Assembly (NCBI GenBank): GCA_018000455.1
Contig: JAGNJW010000040.1
Span: forward strand, 1-32,593
Source: Acidobacteriota bacterium
GTDB lineage: Bacteria; Acidobacteriota; Vicinamibacteria; Vicinamibacterales; UBA2999
Reading direction: 5' to 3'
Length of the DNA: 32,593 nt
This document shows positions 8,083 to 16,749 of the stretch, in pieces. Positions within the stretch are counted from its first letter, which is position 1. Every line of letters begins with the position of its first letter. The position numbers and the translations under genes are program-made. The notes under the pieces were generated by a model. It worked only from the letters and a program-made list of their open reading frames with translations, had not been told where the DNA came from and did not search any database.

Positions 8083-9243
8083 CTACTGTGCCGGCGGCGT
8101 GACGCCGGCGGCGGGCCTGGTGCCCCTGAGCACCCAGCGCTGCATACGCCGGCCGTTGCCGGCTTCGCCTGTGTACATCCGGTTCTTCGAGTCGATGGCA
8201 ATCATGTGGGCGCGAATGAACTCGCCGGCTTGCCGGCCCGGCTTGCCGAAGCGATCGAGAATCGCCAGGTCTTTGCGCCGCAGCATCCAGACGCGCTGAT
8301 TCGTGCCGTCCATCAGATACAGCAGGCTCTGTTCCGGATCGCGCGACACCTGCAGGCTGAAGCCGCTGCCCGATCCACCGGTTGCGGGCCGCACGAACTT
8401 CTCGAGCAGGAACTCGCCGTTCTGGCGGAACACCTGGATGCGGTTGCCGCGTCGGTCCGACACGTAGATGCGCCCGTCTTTCGTTCCCACCAGGCCGTGC
8501 AGCGTCGAGTACTGCTGCGGCGGGGCGTCCACCCTGACGGGATACTGATACTTCTCCGTGTCGTTCGGCGTCTTGCCGTAGGCGCCCCAGTGGCGCAAGT
8601 ACTTGCCCGTAGCGGCGTCGTAAACGACGACACGTTTGTTGATGTAGCCGTCGGCGATGAAGATCTCGTTGGTCTTCGGTTCGACATAGAAGTTCGCCGG
8701 GCCGCCCAGATGATCGGGATCGTTGCTCCCCCTGTTGATGCCGGGCTCGCCAATCGTCATGACGTGCTGGCCGTCCTGGGTGAACTTCATCACGTGCATG
8801 CCGTTGCTCGTGCCCATCCACACGAAGCCGTTGTGGTCGATGTAGATGCCGTGCTCCTGGTCGAACCAGGTGTAGCCGTCGCCGGGGCCGCCCCACGACC
8901 TGAGCACCTTGCCGTCGGGGTCGAGTTCCAGCACCGGCGGCGCCGGGAAGCAGCAATCGGCAATCGGCGGCTTCACCGCCGCGCCGATCTCCTGCGGCGT
9001 CAGGCTCGACGGCATGTGGATCACCCACAGGTGATCGCGGTCGTCGACGAACAGGCCGCGGATGTCGCCGAGAATCCAGTCATTGGGCAGCGTCGGCGGC
9101 CAGGTGGGATCGATCTCGTAGATCGGCAGCCGGTCGGCCGTGGGCGAGCCGGGGGCCACCGCCGCTCCGGCGCTCTGCGCGCTGGCGGCGACGGGAAGGA
9201 TCAGGCCGAGGGCGAGCGCCACGCAGCTCTCCGCTAAGGTCAT
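8083..9243 (-). CDS. Exported NHL-repeat beta-propeller protein (386 aa)
   Basis: It is a secreted six-bladed-type propeller. The signal peptide ends ASAQ near residue 23, followed by YEIDPTWPPTLPNDWILGD, a motif common at the front of exported NHL proteins. Blades with repeats such as GIYIDHNGFVWMG, GLVGTKDGRIYVSDRRGNRIQVF and MIAIDSKNRMYTGE are spread to the C-terminus. A Cys pair (DCCFP) is near residue 80. It is first in a two-gene operon with another propeller. The ATG at 9243 is 8 nt after GATAAT with no ribosome-binding site, so a leaderless transcript is likely. The ligand or substrate is unknown. Confidence 0.85.
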   Translation of the reverse strand: MTLAESCVALALGLILPVAASAQSAGAAVAPGSPTADRLPIYEIDPTWPPTLPNDWILGDIRGLFVDDRDHLWVIHMPSSLTPQEIGAAVKPPIADCCFPAPPVLELDPDGKVLRSWGGPGDGYTWFDQEHGIYIDHNGFVWMGTSNGMHVMKFTQDGQHVMTIGEPGINRGSNDPDHLGGPANFYVEPKTNEIFIADGYINKRVVVYDAATGKYLRHWGAYGKTPNDTEKYQYPVRVDAPPQQYSTLHGLVGTKDGRIYVSDRRGNRIQVFRQNGEFLLEKFVRPATGGSGSGFSLQVSRDPEQSLLYLMDGTNQRVWMLRRKDLAILDRFGKPGRQAGEFIRAHMIAIDSKNRMYTGEAGNGRRMQRWVLRGTRPAAGVTPPAQ

Positions 9244-9251
9244 GACCGGCG

Positions 9252-9257
9252 ATTATC
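9252..9257 (-). promoter_or_regulatory. -10 box GATAAT for leaderless propeller operon
   Basis: GATAAT on the minus strand ends 8 nt before the ATG at 9243. The gap leaves no room for a Shine-Dalgarno sequence. Confidence 0.5.
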
Positions 9258-9294
9258 ACTCACGCGCGGCGCCAGGCTATAGACTTCCAGGCAC

Positions 9295-9969
9295 ATGCAC
9301 TACGCCACGGTCGAACGCCGCGAACACCTGAAACACGGCTTCACCCACGATCCGTTCAAGGCACTCGTGGCGCCGCGCCCGATTGGCTGGATCACCACCA
9401 GAAGCGTCGACGGCGTCGTCAACCTCGCTCCATACAGCTTCTTCAACGCCGTGTCGGACCAGCCGCCCATGGTGATGTTCTCGTCGTCGGGCCGCAAAGA
9501 CAGCCTGCGGAACATCGAGGCCACCGGCGAGTTCACCTGTTCGATCGCCAGCCACGACCTGGTCGACGCGATGAATCTGAGCTCGGCGTCGGTAGCCAGC
9601 GAGACGAGCGAGTACGCCCTGACCGGGCTGGCCACGGCGCCGTCGCTCATCGTCGAGCCACCGCGCGTGGCGGCCAGCCCGGCCGCGCTCGAGTGCCGGG
9701 TGTGGAAGACCGTGACGCTGCCCGGCGGTGAAGGCGCAGGCGGGCCAACGGTCGTGTTCGGGCAGGTCGTGGCGATCTACGTCGACGCGCGCGTCGTGAA
9801 AGACGGCCTCGTCGACACGGCGGCGATGCGGCCGCTGGCGCGCATGGGCTACATGGACTACGCGGTGGTCACGCCCGAAACGACCTTCACACTGAACCGT
9901 CCGCGCGTCGATGCCGACCGGCGCTCGGCCCAGGTCACGCTCGGGCCGTGGGACGGCGTCTACCGCTGA
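9295..9969 (+). CDS. Flavin reductase-like FMN-binding split-barrel protein (224 aa)
   Basis: This is a cytosolic protein of the DIM6/NTAB flavin reductase family (PF01613). Typical family features are the N-terminal LVAPRPIGWITTRS, VNLAPYSFFNAVSDQPPMV and the GRKDSLRNIEATGEF segment between residues 22 and 80, which bind FMN. Members reduce flavin or supply reduced flavin to oxygenases. It may serve the Rieske oxygenase at 11175, though that link is only by proximity. A TATAGACT sequence (9278-9285) lies about 9 nt before the ATG, so the leader is short or absent. Its 3' end is 13 bp from the convergent propeller gene. Confidence 0.88.
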   Translation: MHYATVERREHLKHGFTHDPFKALVAPRPIGWITTRSVDGVVNLAPYSFFNAVSDQPPMVMFSSSGRKDSLRNIEATGEFTCSIASHDLVDAMNLSSASVASETSEYALTGLATAPSLIVEPPRVAASPAALECRVWKTVTLPGGEGAGGPTVVFGQVVAIYVDARVVKDGLVDTAAMRPLARMGYMDYAVVTPETTFTLNRPRVDADRRSAQVTLGPWDGVYR

Positions 9970-9982
9970 CCACGCCGATCTG

Positions 9983-11080
9983 CTAGCGTGCCCCCGGCAC
10001 GATGACGAAGGTGGCGTACATCATGTCGGAGTCGAGTTGGATGGTGCGCAGACGCGTCGTCGCGTCGGCCGAGTAGACCTCGATCGTGCTTCCCGCTTCG
10101 TAGACGTAGAGCAGCCCCGTTGAACTCGTGCGCATCTGCATGCGGGTGCGGGTCGGCACCTCGACGCGCTTGGTGACCGCGCGCGCGGCCATGTCGATGG
10201 TCCAGAGTTCGTGCCGGCCGATCTCGGCCCGCAGCACGACGGCGTGCTGCCGGTCGGGCGACATGGTGAAACTCAGGCCGCCGCTGTCCGGCGCCGGTCC
10301 GAGCGTGAAGGTGTCGATGGTCTTGGCCGCCAGATCGATCTCGCCCACCACCAGCACCTTCCGGTGGGCCACCGTGTCGCGCATCGTGAACAGGCTGGTG
10401 ACTTTGCCCTGCGGGTCGGCCGAGTCGTCCGACGGACCCTGGTCGAACCGTCCCATCACCGGATCGGCCGGCGTCGACAGGTCCCACACGTCGACCGGTG
10501 CCAGCGTGGCGGCGTCGAGGATCGTGATCTCGTTGCCGAAGACGTAGAGCAGCTTGCCGTCGGGCGAGAAGCGCAGGGATGTCGAGTAGTAGGTGGGCTC
10601 CGGATCGATCGTCCACGGGATGGTGCGCGTGATGGTGTGGGTGGTCAGGTCGTAGACGAGGAACACGGCCGCGCCGATCTCCCAGCGGTCGATGAGCTTG
10701 GTGGCGGGCTTGGCCACGACGACCATCGTCTTGTGCTGCGGATCGACTTCGAATCCCAGCGCCCGGATGTGCCGCTGACCGCTGCTGAGCGTGAAGGTGT
10801 CGAGGGACTTGCGGGTCTTGACGTCGACGACCTCGAAGCGCTCCTGATCGGCGCTCTGCACGTAGAACCGTGAGCGGTCGGGCGCCAGTCGCACCACCCA
10901 CGGCCGACCGTTCTCGAGCGGAATCTTCGTGAACGTGCCCGTGGCCTCGTCCACGGCCGTGAGGTGGCCCGAATACGAGCCGACGTAGATGGTGCCGGTG
11001 CCGGCCTTGGGCGACTGGGCCGAGAGCGCGGCCGCGGCCAGACCGATCGCGGCGAGGAGCAGACCACTCATACGCGTCAT
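9983..11080 (-). CDS. Exported YVTN/WD-like beta-propeller protein (365 aa)
   Basis: A signal peptide (ending ALSAQ, about residue 22) is followed by repeated propeller blades. These include TIYVGSYSGHLTAVDEATG, PWVVRLAPDRSRFYVQSA, RFSPDGKLLYVFGNEITILDA and LLYVYEAGSTIEVYS. The pattern resembles the seven-bladed YVTN family and the beta subunit of quinohemoprotein amine dehydrogenase, but no cofactor ligands can be named. The start is placed at 11080, since upstream codons extend through the promoter into nonsense. CAGAAT ends 6 nt before this ATG, implying a leaderless mRNA. It is divergent from the Rieske oxygenase gene, with 94 bp between starts. Confidence 0.82.
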   Translation of the reverse strand: MTRMSGLLLAAIGLAAAALSAQSPKAGTGTIYVGSYSGHLTAVDEATGTFTKIPLENGRPWVVRLAPDRSRFYVQSADQERFEVVDVKTRKSLDTFTLSSGQRHIRALGFEVDPQHKTMVVVAKPATKLIDRWEIGAAVFLVYDLTTHTITRTIPWTIDPEPTYYSTSLRFSPDGKLLYVFGNEITILDAATLAPVDVWDLSTPADPVMGRFDQGPSDDSADPQGKVTSLFTMRDTVAHRKVLVVGEIDLAAKTIDTFTLGPAPDSGGLSFTMSPDRQHAVVLRAEIGRHELWTIDMAARAVTKRVEVPTRTRMQMRTSSTGLLYVYEAGSTIEVYSADATTRLRTIQLDSDMMYATFVIVPGAR

Positions 11081-11086
11081 CGGCGA

Positions 11087-11092
11087 ATTCTG
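11087..11092 (-). promoter_or_regulatory. -10 box CAGAAT for leaderless propeller gene
   Basis: CAGAAT on the minus strand ends exactly 6 nt before the ATG at 11080, which would put +1 on the A of the start codon. Confidence 0.45.
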
Positions 11093-11174
11093 GCATGAAA
11101 ACGGGGCCCGTGCCGCACGCACCGCGCGCCCGTGCCTGGCGGTGCACCCGGAGTGGTAGCATGCCGCCGGAACC

Positions 11175-12194
11175 ATGACCCGAGCGCCTTTGACCTTCGC
11201 CGAGAAGCAGGCCCGATGCTGGCATCCCGTGGCCTACACCCACCAGGTCACCGCCACGCCCGTGGCCGCGACGCTGCTCGGTGAAGCGGTCGTGGTCTGG
11301 CGAAGCTCCGACGGCCGGGCACACGCCATGCGCGACCTGTGCATCCACCGCGGCACCGCGCTCTCGCTCGGCTGGATCGCCGACGATTGTCTCGTCTGTC
11401 CGTATCACGCGTGGCACTACGACGTTTCGGGCGCCTGCGTCCGCATTCCGCAGTCGGCCACGGCCACCATCCCGACCAAGGCACGCACGCCGGTCTACCG
11501 CTGCCAGGAGCGCTACGGCCTCATCTGGGTGTGTCTGGCCGGCGGCGAGCCCGCTTACGCGCTGCCCGAGATTCCCGAGTTCGAGTCTGGCCTCTTCAAG
11601 GTCGTCACGACCGGGCCGTTCGCCTGGCAGAGCGACGCCTCGCGGCAGGTCGAGAACTTCACCGATTTCGGGCACTTCCCGTGGGTGCATCCCGGTCTGC
11701 TCGGCGATCCCGAGCGGCCCATCGTGCCCGAGCACAGCGTGGAAACGCGCGAGCACGTGCTGCACTACACGATCGTGCGCCCCGAGGCGCCCAACAGCGA
11801 CGACTTCCAGATCTTTGCCAACACCGCCACCGACAAGCCCGAGCGCCGGAGCCGCTACGAACTGCACCTGCCGTACACGATCGTGCTGCGGTTGGGGTGG
11901 GGCGGCGACAAGGGCATGGTCTACTTCTTCGCCTCGCAGCCCGAGACCGTCGACCGCTGCCGCGGCTACTGTCTCATCGGCCGCAACTACGACCTCGATG
12001 ATCCCGACAGCACCCTCCAGGAGTTCGAGCGTGTGATCTTCGGACAGGACCAGCGCATCGTCGAGTCGCAGCGTCCCGAGCAGGTGCCCTTCGACCTGGC
12101 CGACGAGCTGCACCTGAAGTTCGACGCCGTGGCCGTGGCCTATCGCCGCGCCATGCGCACCCAGGAGCTGGCCAGCGTACCGAACGAGCGATGA
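11175..12194 (+). CDS. Rieske non-heme iron oxygenase, alpha-subunit type (339 aa)
   Basis: This oxygenase component has an N-terminal Rieske [2Fe-2S] domain with ligands Cys56, His58, Cys75 and His78 (CIHRG and CPYHAWH). The C-terminal catalytic domain has the mononuclear iron motif E160-N-F-T-D164-F-G-H167-F-P-W-V-H172. The short size and architecture fit the VanA/pheophorbide a oxygenase-like branch that demethylates or hydroxylates aromatic or N-methyl substrates. The substrate cannot be read from the sequence. No ferredoxin reductase is adjacent; the flavin reductase at 9295 is a possible but unproven partner. A TAGCAT box (11157-11162) lies 12 nt before the ATG. The broken SnoaL gene follows at once. 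Confidence 0.9.
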   Translation: MTRAPLTFAEKQARCWHPVAYTHQVTATPVAATLLGEAVVVWRSSDGRAHAMRDLCIHRGTALSLGWIADDCLVCPYHAWHYDVSGACVRIPQSATATIPTKARTPVYRCQERYGLIWVCLAGGEPAYALPEIPEFESGLFKVVTTGPFAWQSDASRQVENFTDFGHFPWVHPGLLGDPERPIVPEHSVETREHVLHYTIVRPEAPNSDDFQIFANTATDKPERRSRYELHLPYTIVLRLGWGGDKGMVYFFASQPETVDRCRGYCLIGRNYDLDDPDSTLQEFERVIFGQDQRIVESQRPEQVPFDLADELHLKFDAVAVAYRRAMRTQELASVPNER

Positions 12195-12226
12195 CGGCCC
12201 GCCATGGTCTCTGATGCACCGTCACC

Positions 12227-13025
12227 GTGCTGGGCCTGTTCTGCGCCCCCCTGACGGCGCAAACGGTGGCACCAGGCAGTGCTGACGCGAGCGCGGACCC
12301 AGCCATCGCCCTGCCGCCGGCCCTCGGTCGCGTGCTGCGCGACTACGAACGCGCCTGGCGCGACGGCGACGGACCCGGGCTGGCGGCACTCTTCACCGTC
12401 GATGGACTGGCCGTGCAGAGCGGCAGCGCCGTCGCCCGCGGACGCGAGGCGATTGCCAGAAACATCACCGGGCCCGGGGGCGCGCTGCAATTGGCGGCCT
12501 ATGCGTTTTCCATCGCCGGCAGTGTCGGAAACATCGTGGGCGGCTACCGCTATCCAGGGGCCCAGGGCCCGGCGGGCGCTTCGTCCTAGCGCTCAGGCTG
12601 GAAGCCGACGGGCGCTGGCGTATCGCTGCGGACCTCGACAACGCGGGCCCGCTTCCGGCCACCGTCCCGGCCGACGATCGTGCCGAGCTCGCCCGACTGA
12701 ACGACGACTACGTGCGCGCGGTGCTCACCTCCGACACGGCGCGATGCAGATCCTGGCGGCGGATTTCCGCAACACGAATCCAGACGGCACGATTCTCGAT
12801 CGGCGCGGCTTCCTGGCGCAGGTGGCCAGACCCTCGAATCTCAAGAGTCTCAGCGCCGAAGACGTGGGGATTCGAATCATCGGCGACACCGCGATCGTCC
12901 ACGCCCGTACGGTCTACGAAACGAGCGACGGCCGTGCCGGCGGCGGCCGCTACACCGACATCTGGCACAAGCACGACGGCCGCTGGCTGGCCGTCGCGGC
13001 CCATGTGACGCGCCTGGTGCGCTGA
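12227..13025 (+). pseudogene. Double SnoaL/DUF4440-like gene broken by two frameshifts
   Basis: The homology changes reading frame twice. The first part (GTG 12227 to about 12570) has an N-terminal hydrophobic stretch ending LTAQ and a SnoaL-like start (LRDYERAWRDGDGPGLAALF). The frame then stops at 12589, but the neighbouring frame from about 12574 continues as GRFVLALRLEADGRWRIAADLD, the usual end of that domain. It goes on into NDDYVRAVLTSDT. Near 12745 the homology moves again into the frame ending at 13025 (LAADFRNTNPDG through HDGRWLAVAAHVTRL), a second domain of the same type. Both shifts fit 1-nt deletions. The intact product would be about 265 aa. Sequencing or assembly error cannot be excluded. 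It is directly downstream of the Rieske gene. Confidence 0.7.
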
Positions 13026-13063
13026 GGTGTCGCGTGGCCAGCGCGTGCTGCAGCCTGGCCCTG

Positions 13064-13471
13064 CTACGCCCGTGCCGCCACGAACGCGATCGCGCCGCCG
13101 GCGATTGCGAACCGCGCGGCGGAGAGCACGGGATCGATGAGCGTGGCCGTGAGGTTCATCATGTTCATCGTGCCGTAGACGTTGAAGTCGAACATGATCG
13201 CCGTGGCCAGACCGAACACGGCGCCGACCGTCGCCCCGGCGCCGACCCCGGTGACCCGGGCCCACGTTCCGAGGATCAATGTCAGCAGCGTGGCGGCTGC
13301 CACCTCACTGAGCGCGATGGCCCAGAGGAGCGGCGGCTCCTTGATCACGCCGACGGCGGTGGTGTTGGCGGCGAAAAAATCCGCCAGCAACACAGCGTAG
13401 ATGAGACCCCCGAGCGTGAACGACACGACGGCGCCTGCGGCCGCAGAGAGCACGAACGTACGGGAAGACAT
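13064..13471 (-). CDS. Small membrane protein with four hydrophobic segments (135 aa)
   Basis: The protein has four predicted transmembrane helices near residues 5-30, 45-65, 72-95 and 105-132. The first is followed by LLADFFAAN, a motif also seen in small DUF1761-like membrane proteins. A Met-rich NVYGTMNMMN lies before the last helix. The function is unknown. ATG 13471 is chosen because AGAGGAGGG lies 4-5 nt upstream. A TATAGT box on the minus strand (13521-13526) would give a leader of about 43 nt carrying that site. It is divergent from the fructose-bisphosphatase gene. Confidence 0.75.
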   Translation of the reverse strand: MSSRTFVLSAAAGAVVSFTLGGLIYAVLLADFFAANTTAVGVIKEPPLLWAIALSEVAAATLLTLILGTWARVTGVGAGATVGAVFGLATAIMFDFNVYGTMNMMNLTATLIDPVLSAARFAIAGGAIAFVAARA

Positions 13472-13520
13472 GGGACCCTCCTCTGGCGTTCGATTCACCG
13501 ACCGAATTTGAAGCGGGCTG

Positions 13521-13526
13521 ACTATA
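13521..13526 (-). promoter_or_regulatory. -10 box TATAGT for the small membrane protein
   Basis: TATAGT on the minus strand is about 50 nt before the ATG at 13471. This makes the gene a leadered one, in agreement with its good Shine-Dalgarno site. Confidence 0.4.
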
Positions 13527-13635
13527 CACCGGCCGCCTGCGTCTGGTACCGGCGGCGTGCGTCACGGCGGCCCGTCGCTTTGAGGTGGACCTCGGCCGCG
13601 GCGGCCGGGTAGAGTCCACAACCAACAGGCCCTTC

Positions 13636-14673
13636 ATGTCGCATGAACTCCCGTCGCCGCCGTCCTCAGCCGTCATCACCATCGAACGGCACATTCTCAT
13701 GGAGCAGGCGCGCTTCCCCGATTCGTCGGGGTCGCTCACGAGCCTGCTCTACGACCTGGCCCTGGCGGCCAAGCTCATCGCCAGCCGCACCCAACGTGGC
13801 GCCCTCACCGACATCCTGGGGGCGGCGGGACACGAGAACGTGCAGGGCGAGGTCGTGCAGAAGCTGGACGTCTACGCGCAACGCATCATCTACCAGTTGA
13901 CCGATCACACGGGACGCCTGTGCTGCATGGCCTCGGAGGAGGAGAAGGAAATCATCCCCATCCCGCCGCACTACCCGCTTGGCGACTACGTGCTGGTCTT
14001 CGATCCCCTCGATGGATCGAGCAACATCGACTACAACGTCGCGGTCGGCACCATCTTCACGATCTTCAAGCGCCGAACCGCGTCGGGGCCGGGCACGGCC
14101 GCCGACGTCCTGCAGAGCGGGCGCGAGATCGTGGCCGGCGGGTATCTGGTGTATGGCTCGAGCACCATGCTCGTCTACACGACCGGCCACGGCGTGAACG
14201 GGTTCACGCTCGATCCGAGCATCGGCGAGTTCCTGCTCACGCATCCGAACATCCGCATTCCCGAGCGGGGCAAGTACTACAGCGTGAACCAGGGCAACGA
14301 GAAGTACTGGTCCGAAGGCGTGCGGCGCTACACGAGGTGGCTGCAAGGCGAAGAAGGCAACCCGCGGGCCCTCGGGCTGCGCTACATCGGATCGATGGTG
14401 GCCGACGTGCATCGCACGCTGCTCGGCGGCGGCGTCTTCTACTACCCGGCCGACGCCAAAGACCCCGGCAAGCCGCACGGCAAACTGCGGCTGCTCTACG
14501 AGGCGGTGCCGATGGCCTACCTCATCGAGCAGGCCGGTGGTTACGGTTCGACCGGCCGCGGGCCGGTACTCGACGTGACGGCGAGGTCGCTGCACGAGCG
14601 CACGCCGGTCTACGTCGGCAACCGCGACCTGGTCGAACGAGCCGAAGCCTTCATCGCCAAGCACGACGCGTGA
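13636..14673 (+). CDS. fbp: Fructose-1,6-bisphosphatase class I (345 aa)
   Basis: This cytosolic gluconeogenic enzyme hydrolyses fructose 1,6-bisphosphate. Full-length class I features are visible: GENVQGEVVQKLDVYA near 60-75, the metal-binding acidic loops ASEEEKE and VFDPLDGSSNIDYNVAVGTIF (two blocks around residues 97-135), KYYSVNQGNE near 215, and RYIGSMVADVHRTLLGGGVFYYP near 250. The C-terminal LHERTPVYVGNRDLVERAE is typical. The start at ATG 13636 precedes a family-like N-terminus (ITIERHIL). TAGAGT (13610-13615) is a plausible -10. The gene leads a plus-strand series with the cyclophilin (47-nt gap) and the TerB-like gene. Confidence 0.95.
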   Translation: MSHELPSPPSSAVITIERHILMEQARFPDSSGSLTSLLYDLALAAKLIASRTQRGALTDILGAAGHENVQGEVVQKLDVYAQRIIYQLTDHTGRLCCMASEEEKEIIPIPPHYPLGDYVLVFDPLDGSSNIDYNVAVGTIFTIFKRRTASGPGTAADVLQSGREIVAGGYLVYGSSTMLVYTTGHGVNGFTLDPSIGEFLLTHPNIRIPERGKYYSVNQGNEKYWSEGVRRYTRWLQGEEGNPRALGLRYIGSMVADVHRTLLGGGVFYYPADAKDPGKPHGKLRLLYEAVPMAYLIEQAGGYGSTGRGPVLDVTARSLHERTPVYVGNRDLVERAEAFIAKHDA

Positions 14674-14720
14674 AGCCGGGAGGCGTTCGAATGTATCGTA
14701 GAAGCGGAGGCACTTCGAGC

Positions 14721-15386
14721 ATGACCAGCGGACGACGGACTCTCGCATTCACGGCGCTTACCGCGCTCACCCTGGCGGTGGTCGCCCCTTTGGCCGAACA
14801 GACCGCGGTGCGCAAGTCGCTGATGGTGCCAGCCAACTTCAAGGAGGTTGCGCCCGACACCTACAACGTGAAGTTCGACACGAGCGTTGGCGAGTTCGTG
14901 GTCAAGGTCACGCGCGCCTGGGCACCCCATGGCGCCGACCGCTTCTATAACCTCGTCAAGCACGGCTTCTACGACGAGGCCCGCTTCTTCCGCGCCGTGC
15001 CCAACTTCATGGTGCAGTTCGGCCTCCACGCAAACCCGGCGATCACCCGGGTGTGGCAGCCGGCGCGCATCCCGGCCGACAAGGTCACCCAGAGCAACAA
15101 GAAGGGCTTCATCACCTTCGCCATGGGCGCCTCGCCCGACACCCGCACGACGCAGGTGTTCATCAACTTCCGCAACAACACCAACCTCGACGGCCTGGGC
15201 TTTGCGCCCTTCGGTGAAGTGGTGACCGGGATCGAGGTCGTGGACAAGATCTACACCGGCTACGGCGAAGGTGCGCCGAAGGGCAGCGGCCCGTCACAAA
15301 CGCGGGTGGCCAACGAAGGCAACGCCTACCTCATCAAGGCGTTCCCGAAGATGGACTTCATCAAGACGGCCACCATCGAGCCCTAG
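14721..15386 (+). CDS. Exported cyclophilin-type peptidyl-prolyl isomerase (221 aa)
   Basis: A Sec signal or membrane anchor (about residues 8-30) precedes a cyclophilin domain that should assist folding of exported proteins. The family landmarks are FDTSVGEFVVKV, APHGADRFYNLVKHGFYDEARFFRAVPNFMVQFG (in two blocks, containing the active-site Arg and Phe), and TRTTQVFINFRNNTNLD. The latter corresponds to the usual SQFFI-N-LDG segment, with Q and F kept. The ATG at 14721 follows GGAGG at 14706-14710; an in-frame ATG at 14691 is less likely. It is 5 nt from the next gene, so co-transcription is expected. Confidence 0.88.
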   Translation: MTSGRRTLAFTALTALTLAVVAPLAEQTAVRKSLMVPANFKEVAPDTYNVKFDTSVGEFVVKVTRAWAPHGADRFYNLVKHGFYDEARFFRAVPNFMVQFGLHANPAITRVWQPARIPADKVTQSNKKGFITFAMGASPDTRTTQVFINFRNNTNLDGLGFAPFGEVVTGIEVVDKIYTGYGEGAPKGSGPSQTRVANEGNAYLIKAFPKMDFIKTATIEP

Positions 15387-15391
15387 CGCCG

Positions 15392-15922
15392 ATGCCGTTC
15401 CACGCCATCCGCTCGTGGCTCGGGCTCGCCGACGGACCGCCGGCGGGGAGCGAGCCCGCCCCGCTCCGCGATCTCGTCGAGACCCTCGAGCACCTCGAAC
15501 CAGCGCGCGCGCGCTACCTGGCGCGCTTTGCCTACGTGCTCGGCCGGGTCGCCCATGCCGACCGGCATATCACTCCCGAGGAAACCTGCGCGATGGAGAC
15601 GATCGTCGCCGAGGAAGGGGCTCTCTCGTCCGACCAGGCCATGGTCGTCGTCGGACTCGCCAAGTCGAGCAATGCGATGTTCGGCGGCACGGCGGATTTC
15701 CAAGTGGCCCAGGAGTTCGCCGAGGCCGCCAGCTACGAGCAGAAGCTGGCGCTCGTGCGGTGCCTCTTCCGCGTCGCCGCGACCGACGCGTCGATCTCGA
15801 TGGCCGAGGAGGCCGAGATTCACCGCGTGGCGAATCAGTTCAAGATCCTGCCGCCGGATCTGACGGCGCTGCGCCTGGCGCACGCCAGGTTCCTGCCCGG
15901 CCTGACGCCGCGGCCGGAGTAG
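15392..15922 (+). CDS. TerB-like domain protein (176 aa)
   Basis: This is a soluble all-helical protein of the tellurite-resistance TerB superfamily (PF05099). Two acidic, pseudo-repeated segments are visible: FAYVLGRVAHADRHITPEE near 50-68 and CLFRVAATDASISMAEEAEIHRVA near 130-153. Each has the A-D-x-x-I-x-x-E-E pattern that binds metal in TerB-like proteins. There are no other ter genes nearby, so tellurite resistance should not be assumed. It sits 5 nt after the cyclophilin stop. Confidence 0.82.
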   Translation: MPFHAIRSWLGLADGPPAGSEPAPLRDLVETLEHLEPARARYLARFAYVLGRVAHADRHITPEETCAMETIVAEEGALSSDQAMVVVGLAKSSNAMFGGTADFQVAQEFAEAASYEQKLALVRCLFRVAATDASISMAEEAEIHRVANQFKILPPDLTALRLAHARFLPGLTPRPE

Positions 15923-15960
15923 CGAGCCGCCCGCCCGTGGGTTCGTAGGGCCCGATCGGA

Positions 15961-15966
15961 CACAAT
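15961..15966 (+). promoter_or_regulatory. -10-like box CACAAT before the HAD gene
   Basis: CACAAT ends 5 nt before the GTG at 15972. The arrangement matches the other leaderless starts, although the box is a weaker TAnnnT match. Confidence 0.35.
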
Positions 15967-15971
15967 GGCGT

Positions 15972-16640
15972 GTGTCCATCGTGTCGCGGCCGTGCGCCGC
16001 CATCTTCGATCTCGACGGCACCGTCGTCGACAACATGTTCCTGCACGCCGAGGCGTTCGCCGTCTTCGCTGAGCGCCATGGCCTGCCGCCCCTGACCGAG
16101 GCCGACCGCGCCAAGCTCGATGGCCGCCGCAACAGCGAAATCTTCCCGGTGCTCTTCGGCCGCCAGATGGCGCGCGACGAGTGGCTGGCCTACGAGACCG
16201 AGAAGGAAGGGCTGTACCGCGAGCTGTCACGTGGCCGGCTCAAAGTCGTGGCGGGCCTGCAGGCCCTGCTCGATCGTCTCACCGCGACGGGCGTCGCGGT
16301 GGCGCTGGCCACCTCCGCCCCGGCGCCGAACGTCACGCACACCCTGGGCGAGGTGGGCCTGACCCCGGCCTTTCCGATCGTCGTGCGCGGCGACCAGGTC
16401 GGGCGCGGCAAGCCGGCGCCCGATGTCTTCATCGAGGCCAGCCGTCAGTTGCACATTCCGGCAGTCGACTGCGTGGTGTTCGAGGACGCCCCGATGGGGG
16501 TTGTGGCGGCCCGGGCCGCCGGCATGCCGGTCGTGGCCATGACGACGAGCTTCAGCGCGGCGCATTTCGCCGCCCTGGCCCAGCCCCCAGATATGGCGTG
16601 CGCCGACTTCGAAGCGTTCCTGGCGATGGCGTCCTGGTGA
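15972..16640 (+). CDS. HAD-superfamily phosphatase, beta-phosphoglucomutase-like (222 aa)
   Basis: This is a cytosolic haloacid-dehalogenase hydrolase, subfamily with an alpha-helical C1 cap. Motif I is FDLDGTVVDN (nucleophile and acid/base Asp near residues 12 and 14). Motif II is LATSAPAPNV, motif III is the Lys in GRGKPAPDVF, and motif IV is VVFEDAPMGVVAARAAGM. The order and spacing match the phosphoglucomutase/phosphoglycolate phosphatase group; the natural sugar phosphate is not readable. The start is GTG 15972, since upstream sequence carries the -10-like box and no ribosome-binding site. Confidence 0.9.
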   Translation: MSIVSRPCAAIFDLDGTVVDNMFLHAEAFAVFAERHGLPPLTEADRAKLDGRRNSEIFPVLFGRQMARDEWLAYETEKEGLYRELSRGRLKVVAGLQALLDRLTATGVAVALATSAPAPNVTHTLGEVGLTPAFPIVVRGDQVGRGKPAPDVFIEASRQLHIPAVDCVVFEDAPMGVVAARAAGMPVVAMTTSFSAAHFAALAQPPDMACADFEAFLAMASW

Positions 16641-16749
16641 AGGGGCGGCACCGGTGGTGGGCTCGAGTGTCCGAGGACTCACGAGAATCCGCCGCGAGCC
16701 GATAACGCCAGCGGGGGTCCTGCGAAGTTCGTCGGCCCTTCGGAGGCCG

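Noticed and set aside
15392..15922. Tellurite resistance locus
   Set aside because: Only a TerB-like domain is present; no terA, terC, terD or terZ genes are nearby.
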